From a virus, in the IMG/VR virus record IMGVR_UViG_3300032086_004119, positions 1 to 52,011 of that record: 52,011 nt of DNA, one strand, 5' to 3'. Positions 41,425 to 49,969 of this stretch are shown one piece after another; the stretch's first letter is position 1; each line of letters starts with the position of its first letter. A model generated the notes under the pieces. It saw nothing but the letters and a program-made list of their open reading frames with translations. It did not search any database and was not told the origin of the DNA. Position numbers and translations under genes: made by a program.

Positions 41425-43771
41425 TCTGTGATACCCTTCTCTGTGCTTCGAGTTGAATTTGCTTTGCTTCAATTTCCAAGTTGTGCTTATCGCGAATAAT
41501 CTGTTGCTCAGTCTCAAACTTCTGCTGCATCATTTCCATCTCCACCTGATGCTTTTGCGCTTGATATTCCAAAGCAGCCTGTTCCTTCTGAACGCGGATC
41601 TGCTCCACAGGATCTGGCTGATCTTCGCCTTGCATGTTGGCTTCTTGTTCAGCTTGCTGTTGCTCACCGATCTCAGCCTCAAGCTTTTGCATCATTCCAC
41701 TAAACTGCCCCCACGAAGCCAACAGCTCTTCTACTTGCTGTGCCGCATCCTGAGACTGGCGAACGATGTTCACATGACCCATCATACCGCCCTGAGATCC
41801 ATCGCCCATGCAATGCTCCCACAGGATTCGCATCTCCTGCGCGAACTCCACCTTATCCTTCAACTCTGGCCCTACAAGCTGGTCTTCATACAGACTCATT
41901 CGTTGCATCGCATAACCTGTATGCGCGAAAGCATGAGCGAGGTGATTGTCTCGAGTGCCGGGTGAAACGTAAACGCCGGCCCTGAACGATGCGTTCTCGA
42001 TTTGAGCCTTTTGTTCCTGCGAATTATCCAACTGCTCTGCACTGCCGGGAATTATTTCAGCGGCAAAATCTGGACTAGCTGCTTGCGACAAATATTCACG
42101 TCGCACACTTTTTTGAGCCTCCGGGTCGAAGGAGCTAATATCACCCATCACCAGAGTAAGTTGCTCGAGAGTCGGCGGGAATTTAACTTTGCAAGTTTCA
42201 TTATCAATTCCGAGGACGGCCTCGACAGGCACTTGATCTTCATTGACCAGCTTGAGCAAAACCTTGTTAAGCAAAGTGCTTCCCGGATGCACTCGATCCA
42301 TCAGCCGCATGTCCTGCGGAGACACATCGGCGAGAGGCAAATTCAAATCCGTAATCTGCTTCTGAATCCGAGACATGATCGTGCTGTGTATTTCGGTCAT
42401 GTGGTTATTGAAAAAGTCTATCGAGTACTGTGACAACTGAACCCGACGACTCTGCTCTCCGACGAATTGTCGAGCGGTCTTTTGAGGGCCACGCTCGAGT
42501 TCACCACTCGACGTGCTACGAGTGTTGCCATCGGAAATCTGACCAAACCGTTCGGCGATCAAAAGCAGTTCGTTGTTATGGCGAAGCTGATTCTGAACGA
42601 CGTTCAAACCAGCGGGTAGGTATGTGCCATCAAAATCCCACATGATTTGATTCCACTTAGCTTCATCACCTTCGTAAGCACCTTGAATAATCAGAGAGCT
42701 ATTGATCATTGCGGAGTTAACCGCTGAATTCATCAGCTTATCTCTCGCCATCGTCGGCGTAGTAAGTAAGTCACCCAAGCCTTTTATGTCCGAAAACTTA
42801 AATTCGATATCATAAGGCATGCTGTTGATGAACTCGCATGCGTCGTAATAACGTCGCTCGCCCTCGAACAAAAAACCTTCCTTGCCGTTGAGGGTAAAGA
42901 TCGACTCGCTCCACTGGCCATCAAATTCTTTGATGTAATTTCGAACAACGACAATGTCATCAAACTTGCTGTAGCTCTTGTACAAAAGCTCTTCGGACAG
43001 ATCCAAAGGTGCAATTTCTGGACGATCATTTATCATGCTTACGTCGACAGTTTCGTTTTCACTGAAATGCTTTATCGCCTTTTCAACCTGCTCCTTATTC
43101 CAACCCTTGACGCTCAATCCCTGCGCCTTGCGATTATTCATAGCGGTCAAAACAGATACCAGCTCATGAACCTTCATCGAATCGACTATCTGGCAAAACC
43201 ACCATTCGCTCTGGTCGCATGACGTACCCGCCGGGAGCAGTAACGTGCGAGCAGGTCGAGAGCTGAACTGCCAAGAGTTTGCGTGTGGCCAAATGACAGG
43301 GCCATACCCGAACATCGCTCGCTCTTTCAAAAACAACATGCACTGTGTCGAGTACTGCTTCCACCGGGTGAGCAACTCTTTGTATCGACCAGACCACGCG
43401 GTCATCCAGTAATCGCGTTCCCAAATTTCGCCATGCAACGTCTCCCACTTCGCGGGAGTCGCGCCGGTCATGATCATCGAGTAATAAGGCTGGACATCGC
43501 TTCGAATGCCAGATCGAAACTCGCCCGTATTAAAATTAGCTAGGTGGCCCTTACCAATGCGCTCGAGATGTTTTGGATTCTCGGGAGGGCGCATTCCGTA
43601 CTGGCCCTGAAACCTGTACCAGTCACCCCCTCTGCGAGTCTTTGTCGACATCTTCTCGACAAGATTACCCGCGAGACCGCGAGCATCGTCGGCAGTGCGA
43701 ATCCTCTTTTTCGGCTGAGAAGAATCACCACCAGCTTTCGCTGCTGCAATAACTTTTCCGTCATCGGCCAT
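41411..43771 (-). CDS. Portal protein (podoviral type)
   Basis: A 786-residue protein, the size of P22/T7-like-to-large podoviral portals. The N-terminal part (GGDWYRFQGQYGMRPPENPK) and the long alternating helix/strand body with WKQYSTQCMLFLKERAMFG and TTPTMARDKLMNSAVNSAMI fit portal wing/stem regions. The C-terminal 120 residues form a Gln/Glu-rich coiled barrel-type helix (EAEIGEQQQAEQEANMQGE), ending in VSQSESK. It lies downstream of terL and small genes and upstream of scaffold. No database check was possible, but gene order and style are strongly consistent. Confidence 0.8.
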   Translation of the reverse strand: MADDGKVIAAAKAGGDSSQPKKRIRTADDARGLAGNLVEKMSTKTRRGGDWYRFQGQYGMRPPENPKHLERIGKGHLANFNTGEFRSGIRSDVQPYYSMIMTGATPAKWETLHGEIWERDYWMTAWSGRYKELLTRWKQYSTQCMLFLKERAMFGYGPVIWPHANSWQFSSRPARTLLLPAGTSCDQSEWWFCQIVDSMKVHELVSVLTAMNNRKAQGLSVKGWNKEQVEKAIKHFSENETVDVSMINDRPEIAPLDLSEELLYKSYSKFDDIVVVRNYIKEFDGQWSESIFTLNGKEGFLFEGERRYYDACEFINSMPYDIEFKFSDIKGLGDLLTTPTMARDKLMNSAVNSAMINSSLIIQGAYEGDEAKWNQIMWDFDGTYLPAGLNVVQNQLRHNNELLLIAERFGQISDGNTRSTSSGELERGPQKTARQFVGEQSRRVQLSQYSIDFFNNHMTEIHSTIMSRIQKQITDLNLPLADVSPQDMRLMDRVHPGSTLLNKVLLKLVNEDQVPVEAVLGIDNETCKVKFPPTLEQLTLVMGDISSFDPEAQKSVRREYLSQAASPDFAAEIIPGSAEQLDNSQEQKAQIENASFRAGVYVSPGTRDNHLAHAFAHTGYAMQRMSLYEDQLVGPELKDKVEFAQEMRILWEHCMGDGSQGGMMGHVNIVRQSQDAAQQVEELLASWGQFSGMMQKLEAEIGEQQQAEQEANMQGEDQPDPVEQIRVQKEQAALEYQAQKHQVEMEMMQQKFETEQQIIRDKHNLEIEAKQIQLEAQRRVSQSESK

Positions 43772-43774
43772 CGT

Positions 43775-43990
43775 TTACTCCTTCCCGGCAAAACTGCCGG
43801 TGATCGCATTGCGCGACATTTCGAAGTCAGCATATGACTGAGCCGCAGAGGTAAGACTTTCCAAAGCTCGATGACTTGACTTTGGCTTTTCAAGCTCGCC
43901 CACGATCAGGCTTTGAAACTTGGCAAGAACTGCCAAGCAATTATCGTTCATCTGGCTGTGAATTTCTTCAGGCGTTGGTTCGTTACTCAT
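43775..43990 (-). CDS. Unknown 71-residue helical protein
   Basis: It starts at ATG 43990, immediately after the stop of the preceding gene, and ends 3 nt before portal. The sequence is nearly all helical (for example SLTSAAQSYADFEM) with no cysteine or metal motif. Position suggests a portal-associated or packaging accessory factor; the family is not recognised. Confidence 0.65.
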   Translation of the reverse strand: MSNEPTPEEIHSQMNDNCLAVLAKFQSLIVGELEKPKSSHRALESLTSAAQSYADFEMSRNAITGSFAGKE

Positions 43991-44176
43991 TTATAAATCC
44001 TCTACGATTCTGTGATATCCTTCAAATTCAGGATGCTTTTCAATTCGGCAATTCATTGTGAAAATCTCTTTCTTGCTATTGCCGCTTTTCCGAAACCACT
44101 GGTCGGCAAAAAAATGTGCAATCTGCAAATCCGGGTAAATCTTGTACCACTTCAGTTCTGGTGCGTCATCGGGCAT
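43991..44176 (-). CDS. Unknown 61-residue protein
   Basis: It starts at ATG 44176 directly behind GGAGGAT and next to the stop of the Cys-rich gene, so the longer frame to 44254 is rejected. The product (MPDDAPELKWYKIYPDLQIA) is a short mixed alpha/beta sequence rich in aromatic residues and ends IVEDL. The reliable ribosome binding site and tight packing support it; the function is unknown. Confidence 0.65.
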   Translation of the reverse strand: MPDDAPELKWYKIYPDLQIAHFFADQWFRKSGNSKKEIFTMNCRIEKHPEFEGYHRIVEDL

Positions 44177-44177
44177 A

Positions 44178-44810
44178 TCATCCTCCACATGTTGAGCAGG
44201 AACTAATTCCTGCAATCGACAAACTCTTTCCAGCGGCTCCTGCCGACTGCTCAAGATTTTTGATCATCCAGCATTTTGGTGGGCATGCATCAACTTCCTT
44301 TTGAGACAAAGACATCTCGACAATGTCTTGAGCAATATGCACTTTTGATTTCAGCGGACATCCGCATGATGAGCATGTTCCTAAACGACGATCATAACGA
44401 GTCTCCCTGTCACCAATAGCTGATATCATTTTTCTGGCGGCTACAGCGGACAGTCCAGACCTACTGGATGACCTGTTATTCGGACACCCTTTGCAAACAC
44501 TGGCCCTCTTAGTCGCCAGCGCGTGATTAACAAAAGCTCTTTGCCCTCGAGATTTTATCAGCGCGTATGCCGCAGCACCGCTGGCTAACTTTTTTAGAGA
44601 GAGAGAGTCTGGCGTGGCATTCTCGACGCAGCAGTCCTGAACCCCATTTGATTTCAAATGCTCACAGATGTAGTCTGTGATTTCAGAAACCACTTGCGCG
44701 TAGTTGGCCACTTCATCAGAATTGATCGAGCGCAATCTGACAACCTCCTGAGAGGCTGTGCTTATCGATATCACTTTAACCGAAATTCCGGTCACTGGAT
44801 CTTTAAACAT
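44178..44810 (-). CDS. Cys-rich zinc protein of the head region, start uncertain
   Basis: The C-terminal half carries CKGCPNN, CSSCGCPLKSKVH, CPPKCW and STCGG, enough ligands for two zinc sites; the N-terminal half is a long helix-rich domain. I start it at ATG 44810, behind GAGGGTGTT. The frame stays open to 44963 and would add DICRKC and about 45 residues, but a strong terminator (44922-44955) sits in that extension. Coding-like residues just upstream of 44810 leave a start between the two possible. It lies between packaging and portal genes; the role is unknown. Confidence 0.6.
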   Translation of the reverse strand: MFKDPVTGISVKVISISTASQEVVRLRSINSDEVANYAQVVSEITDYICEHLKSNGVQDCCVENATPDSLSLKKLASGAAAYALIKSRGQRAFVNHALATKRASVCKGCPNNRSSSRSGLSAVAARKMISAIGDRETRYDRRLGTCSSCGCPLKSKVHIAQDIVEMSLSQKEVDACPPKCWMIKNLEQSAGAAGKSLSIAGISSCSTCGG

Positions 44811-44921
44811 AACACCCTCGGGAGGAATGCACACTTGCTCTCGCAAGGAATATTTTCCAGCTCCGGTCACAGGCGCGGATTTCACCACGCATTTGCGACA
44901 AATGTCAAGTTTATTGACAAC

Positions 44922-44955
44922 AAAAACCCCCACTCGCTTTTGGCGAAATGGGGGT
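44922..44955 (-). terminator. Intrinsic terminator after the 44982-45302 gene
   Basis: The minus-strand stem ACCCCCA..TCGC / GCGA..TGGGGGT is followed by five T. An inverted repeat TGTCA...TGACA occurs right after it (44895-44915 region), which could be an operator for the portal unit. The presence of this signal is the reason to prefer a downstream start for the next gene. Confidence 0.75.
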
Positions 44956-44981
44956 CTCTGCAATCTAATTTGTCCTGCCTA

Positions 44982-45302
44982 CTACTTCATGTCCAACTCC
45001 TTAATAAATTCTGCGGTTTCCCGCCTGTCGTTCTTGAATTGCGTCACGGCCTCACACAGACCTCTCACCAATTCGTCCTTTCCCGGCTGGATGTGCAACC
45101 ATGAGCTGAAGTCCTCAATGGTGTAATCAGAATGACTCTTCTCGGAAGCAACATCCTGTTGAGGATTCAGGTTCCGGTTCAGCCATCCGATCAAGCCCGT
45201 CTTGTCTGTTGGCACTTCAAAGTCCACCCGGTTCGATGCGCGGCCAGCTTCCTTTTGAGTACCGACGATCTTGCCGTCGTCCTTGCGAAAGTATAACTTC
45301 AC
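44982..45302 (-). CDS. Unknown 106-residue protein
   Basis: It starts at GTG 45302, with GTGA overlapping the TGA of the previous small gene and AAGGAGG upstream. The opening (KLYFRKDDGKIVGTQKEAGR) is beta-like and basic; the middle contains TGLIGWLNRNLNPQQDV and the end is helical (TAEFIKELDMK). A packaging or head accessory role is likely from position. No family recognised. Confidence 0.65.
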   Translation of the reverse strand: MKLYFRKDDGKIVGTQKEAGRASNRVDFEVPTDKTGLIGWLNRNLNPQQDVASEKSHSDYTIEDFSSWLHIQPGKDELVRGLCEAVTQFKNDRRETAEFIKELDMK

Positions 45303-45469
45303 GCAGCACCTCCTTCGACCAGCTTGCGCTTAACGAAAGTGCGACCGCGAAGCTCAACCTGCTTGTTGCTCTTCGGGCGCAACAGAATCTGCACGACGTT
45401 GAACGCCGAATCCTCTGGTGTCAACTCCACCAGAGCCTGTCCTTGAATTTCAAAAATCTTCTCGCTCAT
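45299..45469 (-). CDS. 56-residue protein upstream of the portal block
   Basis: It begins at ATG 45469 behind AGGAG with the leader of the TATGACAC unit upstream. The product (MSEKIFEIQGQALVELTPED) is beta-rich, with a basic middle (LLRPKSNKQVELRGRTF) and ends VEGGAA. The excellent ribosome binding site and the coupled GTGA overlap with the next gene make it convincing despite its length; the function is unknown. Confidence 0.75.
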   Translation of the reverse strand: MSEKIFEIQGQALVELTPEDSAFNVVQILLRPKSNKQVELRGRTFVKRKLVEGGAA

Positions 45470-45571
45470 AAAACACTCCTAACTAACTAACAATTAACCA
45501 CCAGCACCTTACTGGCTTGGGGACAGTTTACACCAGTAGCATTCAATAAGGCAATTTGCTGGTGTGTCATA
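45470..45571 (-). promoter_or_regulatory. Promoter-leader unit before the portal block
   Basis: TATGACAC (45564-45571) follows the terL terminator. After exactly 33 nt comes -10-like TAAACT (45525-45530) with TTGCCT (45549-45554) 18 nt from it. The leader contains CCAG...CTGG and a tandem GTTA repeat and ends AGGAGTGTTTT before ATG 45469. The leader sequence is unrelated to units A-D but the promoter geometry is the same. Confidence 0.7.
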
Positions 45572-45603
45572 AAAAAGCCCCACCCACCAGATGGTGGGCA
45601 GGG
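45571..45603 (-). terminator. Intrinsic terminator after terL
   Basis: On the minus strand CCCTGCCCACCA / TGGTGGGTGGGG form a long stem with a 2-nt loop (ATC region), followed by six T running into TATGACAC. Between it and the terL stop (45604-45784) I see no convincing gene; there is a tight palindrome GACGTCC-CC-GGACGTC at 45766-45781 just after the stop. Confidence 0.85.
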
Positions 45604-45784
45604 TTTCCGGTCGGAACATCAAGTGGCTTACTGCCGGATTTCAGCCACACTTCCATACGCCGAAGTCGCGTCCGATCAAGTACGCTCAAAAAACCTCTCG
45701 GCTATCGATCTCCCTGACCAGCGATTGCATCATACATCAACTGGGTTGCAAAGGCAAAGCGCAGGGACGTCCCCGGACGTCGCG

Positions 45785-47758
45785 CTAATCGTACCCGCCA
45801 AATGCACGTCGAGATCCAATGCCCGTCCGCTTGGGCATTGATGTCGGCACATAGTCTCCTGATTCAGAATACTGAGAAGGTCTATTGTGTGATGCGTAGC
45901 CAACACTGTCGCGCATGGCATCAACCTGCTTGCTCACCAGTCTGTCGAGATCGGTATCACCACCCGGATGGATTCCGTACACCTCGCGAAGCGTCGTCAA
46001 TGCGACGGCAAATGCGTCAGCTTCATCCCAGTCATCACTGCCGGTCTCATCCTTTGGTACGATCTGCATCGGAGTTGCCGTGGCTTTTATTTCGCGAGAC
46101 GTAATTTGTTCCATCACCTCTTTCGGCATGTTTCGAATGTGACCATGCAAAACAAACTGACGGATGTTCATGTATATCTCTGTCGGTCTATCCTTGTAAG
46201 CTTTACTGCAAAGCGTCGGGTCGCTGGCAGATACAGTCTGCACTTGTCTCCCAGCTTTTTTCGCAGCAGACGTTCGACCAGATATCCCCTCGCCAAATCC
46301 AATCTTGTAAATGCCCTTGCCCAGACTTCTCTCGATAGCATTGGCCACAACGATCTGGCCGACGCTTGCATCGATACCCCCGTCTCGAGGCGTCAGGTTG
46401 TGAGGATCTAAAATTGATTTCAAACCGCTCACCAATTGGTCTTCAATATCTTGTCGAGGGTTCAAACGAATATCATGCTTCTCCGCATTCCTGATAATCA
46501 ACTTCTCTTTCTGGTCGACCAGTGCGACACCGACCTCCAGCAGCATGACGCTTGCTTTGTTCTTCCCCTGATACGATGGATCAAATCCGAAAACCATTCT
46601 GTGAATCCTCACCCACGTCACGTCATCATCCATTGCATTGTTATCCATGACTTGACCTTCGGACAAAACAGTATTGCTCGTGCCGTCCGGGGGGATCATC
46701 CCGATGGCTTGCACCCAGTAAAAAAATGAGTCTGTTCCACCAGAGCTTTTTGCAATGCGTTCCATGTCTTTAAACGAAGGCAGAAACGGGTAAGCCTTCA
46801 TCCCGGCAACAGGCCCGTCAGGATGATTCACACTCGGATTCAAACGGCCATCCTGAAAGAGCGCGAGACCTTTTTTCGTTCGCCACCATTTCGGTATCGC
46901 ATTCAAATCATGATACAAAGATTTCCGCGTCCTGTGGCTCGGAACCATGTCGGCTCCGGCGGGATCAAGCCAGCTCGCGCCATTCATGAATTTCAATTCC
47001 TTGTAAGATCCATCGCCGACAATACCCAAGTTAATACCGGCTTGCGTGGCCGATTCAGCAACAGCATTCGCTTCATCCTGAAACATCCTCGTGCGCTTTG
47101 CATGACGACCTATTTGCTTCTGCACCGATTGCAGGGTCTCGCCCGGAGGTGCGCTCACACAAATCAAACCAGTCCGTCGCGAACCATCCGGGTAGAGTAT
47201 GATGCCTTGCGGATTCTGCTTTTGCGATTTGCCGAACTTGGCCTCGTAAGCTTTTCGTCCCTGACGCTCTGCGAGGTACTCGTGGTACGTCAGTATGCTA
47301 CCGTAAATACGATCATTGAGGATGACCAGCGAAGTAGAGATCAGGATGCACAATGTGTTCTTGGGGTCAGCCTTAAAGTCTTCGTAAGCGACCATCGCCC
47401 AGACGGCTGACTTGCCAAGGCCACCCGGCCCCGTATTGCAACACTGGTCACCGACATCACCCGTTGGCAAATTGCCTGTCTTTGGATCGCGAAGAGCTTC
47501 CTGAATGTTCGCTGGTGCGTCTTCCCACTTCCCCCCCAGAGTGCAGAACGCCTGAAAGTAATCATCACAATACTCGTGATGCGTATACACCTGCTGACTC
47601 CCGTCCTGCGGGAAGTCACATAGCGTCATGTTTCGCAAATGCTCCCACTCGGGTAATGCATGTGGATTGTTTTCGCGAAGCTCGAGATCGCGATACATGC
47701 GAGCCTCGATTGCCCAAGGCGTAAAATTTTTAGGCCAATCAATCCCGTACTTTTTCAT
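45785..47758 (-). CDS. terL: Terminase large subunit
   Basis: A 657-residue protein. The packaging ATPase has Walker A GPGGLGKSA (110-118), an adenine-type Q/W-rich N-terminus, and Walker B MFQDEANAV (D228-E229) preceded by the ETLQSVQKQIGRHAKR coupling segment. The RNase H-fold nuclease begins at VFGFDPSYQG (D393), with later acidic residues in GGIDASVGQIVVA and GSDDWDEADAFAV. The length is a little above the usual 450-600. It follows the glycosyltransferase-like gene by a 20-nt overlap and ends in its own terminator. It cuts and pumps DNA into the procapsid through the portal. Confidence 0.92.
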   Translation of the reverse strand: MKKYGIDWPKNFTPWAIEARMYRDLELRENNPHALPEWEHLRNMTLCDFPQDGSQQVYTHHEYCDDYFQAFCTLGGKWEDAPANIQEALRDPKTGNLPTGDVGDQCCNTGPGGLGKSAVWAMVAYEDFKADPKNTLCILISTSLVILNDRIYGSILTYHEYLAERQGRKAYEAKFGKSQKQNPQGIILYPDGSRRTGLICVSAPPGETLQSVQKQIGRHAKRTRMFQDEANAVAESATQAGINLGIVGDGSYKELKFMNGASWLDPAGADMVPSHRTRKSLYHDLNAIPKWWRTKKGLALFQDGRLNPSVNHPDGPVAGMKAYPFLPSFKDMERIAKSSGGTDSFFYWVQAIGMIPPDGTSNTVLSEGQVMDNNAMDDDVTWVRIHRMVFGFDPSYQGKNKASVMLLEVGVALVDQKEKLIIRNAEKHDIRLNPRQDIEDQLVSGLKSILDPHNLTPRDGGIDASVGQIVVANAIERSLGKGIYKIGFGEGISGRTSAAKKAGRQVQTVSASDPTLCSKAYKDRPTEIYMNIRQFVLHGHIRNMPKEVMEQITSREIKATATPMQIVPKDETGSDDWDEADAFAVALTTLREVYGIHPGGDTDLDRLVSKQVDAMRDSVGYASHNRPSQYSESGDYVPTSMPKRTGIGSRRAFGGYD

Positions 47759-48386
47759 TTTTGCGCTTCAGTATTTCAACGGCACGATCCAGCTTCGGGA
47801 TCTTCTCCCTCCCGGCGGCGTGATAAAAAAATGCATCATCATCATAGTGAGCGGACATGCGATGCCAGCCCTGCGGGAAATAGAACCAAGGTATCTCGCC
47901 CTTGTACGAGAAATACGCACACGCCTCTTCATCGGTTAAACCAAGAACCAACTTTTTGTGCCGCCAGCGATTCAGCTCATGCATCATCTGCAATGCATGT
48001 CGATAATTCCATTTGACCATCGAGGTCACCGGGAACGGCCAAATGTTCGGGCATCCCAGACGGTTAAATTTTCGACGCCATGCCCTCGGAGCATGATCGA
48101 CCTCATCATGCCGACAGAAAAACAATCGGTTGTCCAAGGCATCCCATAGCGATGGTGCGCGGACGTAATCGATTATGATGTCAAAGTCCATCCACACACT
48201 CGTCTGCTCCCTGCTGGTCAGAGAGTCGTTCATCGCATCGAACAAACTCCAGTACCTTTGCGGCCAACTGGTCTGTGGAATAATTCTCAACTCAGCATGA
48301 TGCTTCGCGCAATACTGCTTCAAAGATTCTTCGGTGTACTCAGCAATGTCATCGCCAAGTCTGCTCGTGTACATCACCCTTTCCAC
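47739..48386 (-). CDS. Glycosyltransferase-like protein (DxD)
   Basis: A 215-residue protein. The nucleotide-sugar metal motif is SVWMDFDIII (D67-F68-D69). The N-terminal half carries the Rossmann-like TEESLKQYCAKHHAELRIIP, and RYWSLFDAMNDSL before the DxD is typical of small GT-A families (alpha-1,2/1,6-type GMA12/MNN10 or LPS transferases). The C-terminal part has FYFPQGWHRMSAHYDDDAFF with His and acidic residues near the end, as in this group. Positioned between a sulfotransferase and terL, it most likely decorates a surface glycan; donor and acceptor are unknown. Confidence 0.65.
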   Translation of the reverse strand: MERVMYTSRLGDDIAEYTEESLKQYCAKHHAELRIIPQTSWPQRYWSLFDAMNDSLTSREQTSVWMDFDIIIDYVRAPSLWDALDNRLFFCRHDEVDHAPRAWRRKFNRLGCPNIWPFPVTSMVKWNYRHALQMMHELNRWRHKKLVLGLTDEEACAYFSYKGEIPWFYFPQGWHRMSAHYDDDAFFYHAAGREKIPKLDRAVEILKRKNEKVRD

Positions 48387-48955
48387 AGGTCATACCCAAA
48401 CTCATTCATGTCTTGCGCGTACAGCCATTCAATTTTTCGCGCATTGCGGTCAGTGAGCTTTTCGAGATCCTGATTTTCACTGACGTTCAACTTTGGAATC
48501 GAATCAACCTCGATACCCCACTCACAAAAAATCTCATTCAAATCTTTTTCCAGCGATTCGAATCTGGCCACGCGGTCGACACCCTCGTACCCCGGCTTCA
48601 AAAAATGGCATTGCGGCATGAAGTGCAAAGCGCATTGCGCCAAAAGCTCTGGGCCTTCGCTTTGAACAAATTCATTTATCGAACGACCCTGCAAGCAAGC
48701 TTCGAGGGTAGCCTCCCAACTCGTTATGCGATGATTGCGAACCTTCATGAAGTACCAGTACGCTGAAATGAATCGATCAACCGGGTGACGGCAAACACCC
48801 AAACTCTTGACGTCAGTCATGTCGTATAGCTCTGCCCATTCCCATATCGAGCGATGCACTTTGGTCTTATCGCTGAAGTCATTGATGACGTGTCCAGCCA
48901 GTGCCTTACGCAAACTGGTGCTGGCGGCTTTAGGATTGCAGACCAACAAAATCAT
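48374..48955 (-). CDS. Sulfotransferase (PAPS-dependent)
   Basis: A 193-residue protein. The 5'-phosphosulfate loop is CNPKAASTSLRKAL (8-15 core) and the 3'-phosphate motif is VCRHPVDRFISAYWYF (R56, S64). Both are hallmarks of cytosolic and carbohydrate sulfotransferases of the sulfotransfer-2/3 type. H34 (KVHRSIWEW) is a candidate catalytic base. The length is below the 250-300 of many members, so the lid may be reduced. It overlaps the glycosyltransferase-like gene by 13 nt, implying joint action on a polysaccharide. The host would supply PAPS. The activity is confident by motif, the acceptor unknown. Confidence 0.85.
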   Translation of the reverse strand: MILLVCNPKAASTSLRKALAGHVINDFSDKTKVHRSIWEWAELYDMTDVKSLGVCRHPVDRFISAYWYFMKVRNHRITSWEATLEACLQGRSINEFVQSEGPELLAQCALHFMPQCHFLKPGYEGVDRVARFESLEKDLNEIFCEWGIEVDSIPKLNVSENQDLEKLTDRNARKIEWLYAQDMNEFGYDLWKG

Positions 48956-49185
48956 TTTGCTTCCCGGTCCAGAGTATCCTTTTCCGCTTCCGCAAAAAAT
49001 GCAGTCTGGTCGACGCTGGGCGACACTTCGAGATCTTCTTTCGGCGGCTTACTCCCGTCCAGAGTCGTAGCCGGGACGTGGCCAATATGCAGGTTCGTAT
49101 TCATAATAAATTCGCCGCTTGCCTTCCCTTGTCTCTCGAGCGGCACGAGATCTGGAACACCAACTGCATGTTCAAAGACAGACAA
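48952..49185 (-). CDS. Unknown 77-residue protein
   Basis: It overlaps the sulfotransferase start by 4 nt and ends in acidic, disordered sequence (FFAEAEKDTLDREAK). Its N-terminal half is mixed (for example EHAVGVPDLVPLERQGKASG). No structural signature is visible. Tight coupling with the sulfotransferase suggests a partner, but this is only inference. Confidence 0.55.
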   Translation of the reverse strand: MSVFEHAVGVPDLVPLERQGKASGEFIMNTNLHIGHVPATTLDGSKPPKEDLEVSPSVDQTAFFAEAEKDTLDREAK

Positions 49186-49245
49186 AGATCAGCACACGCA
49201 GTCGACTGGCAGGGAAGGCTTACCCGTAATGAACTGCTGATCTTC

Positions 49246-49743
49246 TTACTCACTATTATTCTCTACAAAAATTTGGTTACCACCACCACTCAGGTGGAGC
49301 ATGGTTGGGCGAGACCTGCTTACCAGAACTACATCATCGAACTCAACACCAATCAAGTCCTGTTCCTTTCGCAATTCGCTTTTCAAAAATTCATTGTCCG
49401 CGTCCGGGTTGTCGAAAAGCTTACGCTGCAATTCGGTCTGAATGAAATCCTCAATATCATCAATCACGATCAACGATAAGAACGGCGTGATGATTCGCCA
49501 GCGAGCGACAGCCTCGACACAGGCATCACCACTCACCACCTGACCGCTCGTTGTGCATCGCAAAGCATTGCTGGACACGACAAAGCTATGAACGAACGGA
49601 AGGTTCAAATAAATTCCCGGAGACAAAATTATTTTGCCCACCTTGCCAAACCGCAAACGTATAGCGCACTCATCACTGTCGACAATCGTCGCCCACGTCA
49701 GCAACTCAGAAAAGTACTCGACGATAATCTCAATAAATCTCAT
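49246..49743 (-). CDS. Short SPFH/band-7 (prohibitin-like) protein
   Basis: A 165-residue protein. The hydrophobic N-terminal helix (MRFIEIIVEYFSELLTWATI) leads into a band-7 core: VDSDECAIRLRFGKVGKIIL, the PGIYLNLPFVHSF strand pair, then SSNALRCTTSGQVVSGD and EAVARWRIITPF. A D-x-x-D-rich end follows. Family members (stomatin, prohibitin, HflK/C) scaffold membrane proteases and are usually 250-400 residues; this one lacks the long C-terminal coiled coil, so it may act as a dominant or decoy subunit against host HflK/C. Ending codons ENNSE are intact, so it is not an obvious truncation by frameshift. Role inferred. Confidence 0.75.
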   Translation of the reverse strand: MRFIEIIVEYFSELLTWATIVDSDECAIRLRFGKVGKIILSPGIYLNLPFVHSFVVSSNALRCTTSGQVVSGDACVEAVARWRIITPFLSLIVIDDIEDFIQTELQRKLFDNPDADNEFLKSELRKEQDLIGVEFDDVVLVSRSRPTMLHLSGGGNQIFVENNSE

Positions 49744-49969
49744 CGATCAAATCCTCCAAATCCATATCTTCAGGATGCAGAGATGGATCACCATCAATCT
49801 CCCAACTCGAGTAGCAATCAATATCGCAAAACCCGTAGTGCCTCCGGCTCCCGGACAACGTCCTGACCAAAACTCGATCACCGCGCAACTGACATCCACA
49901 GTTATAGCAATCGACGCAATCGTATTTCGAACGCGCCACCCTACTGCCAACTGTGACGAGGTCAGGCAT
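49730..49969 (-). CDS. 79-residue Cys-rich protein
   Basis: It starts at ATG 49969, overlapping the previous stop (TGATG). It has CVDCYNCGC and GFCDIDCY, a set of five or six cysteines consistent with one or two zinc sites, and a very acidic end (MDLEDLIDEIY). It overlaps the SPFH start by 14 nt. Such short zinc proteins accumulate in this part of the genome; the role is unknown. Confidence 0.65.
   Translation of the reverse strand: MPDLVTVGSRVARSKYDCVDCYNCGCQLRGDRVLVRTLSGSRRHYGFCDIDCYSSWEIDGDPSLHPEDMDLEDLIDEIY

Noticed and set aside
44811-44963. N-terminal extension of the Cys-rich gene to TTG 44963
   Set aside because: It contains the intrinsic terminator of the previous unit; kept only as a possible partial extension because of its DICRKC segment.
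45567-45656. 29-codon minus-strand frame after terL
   Set aside because: It would run through a strong intrinsic terminator and has no ribosome binding site.
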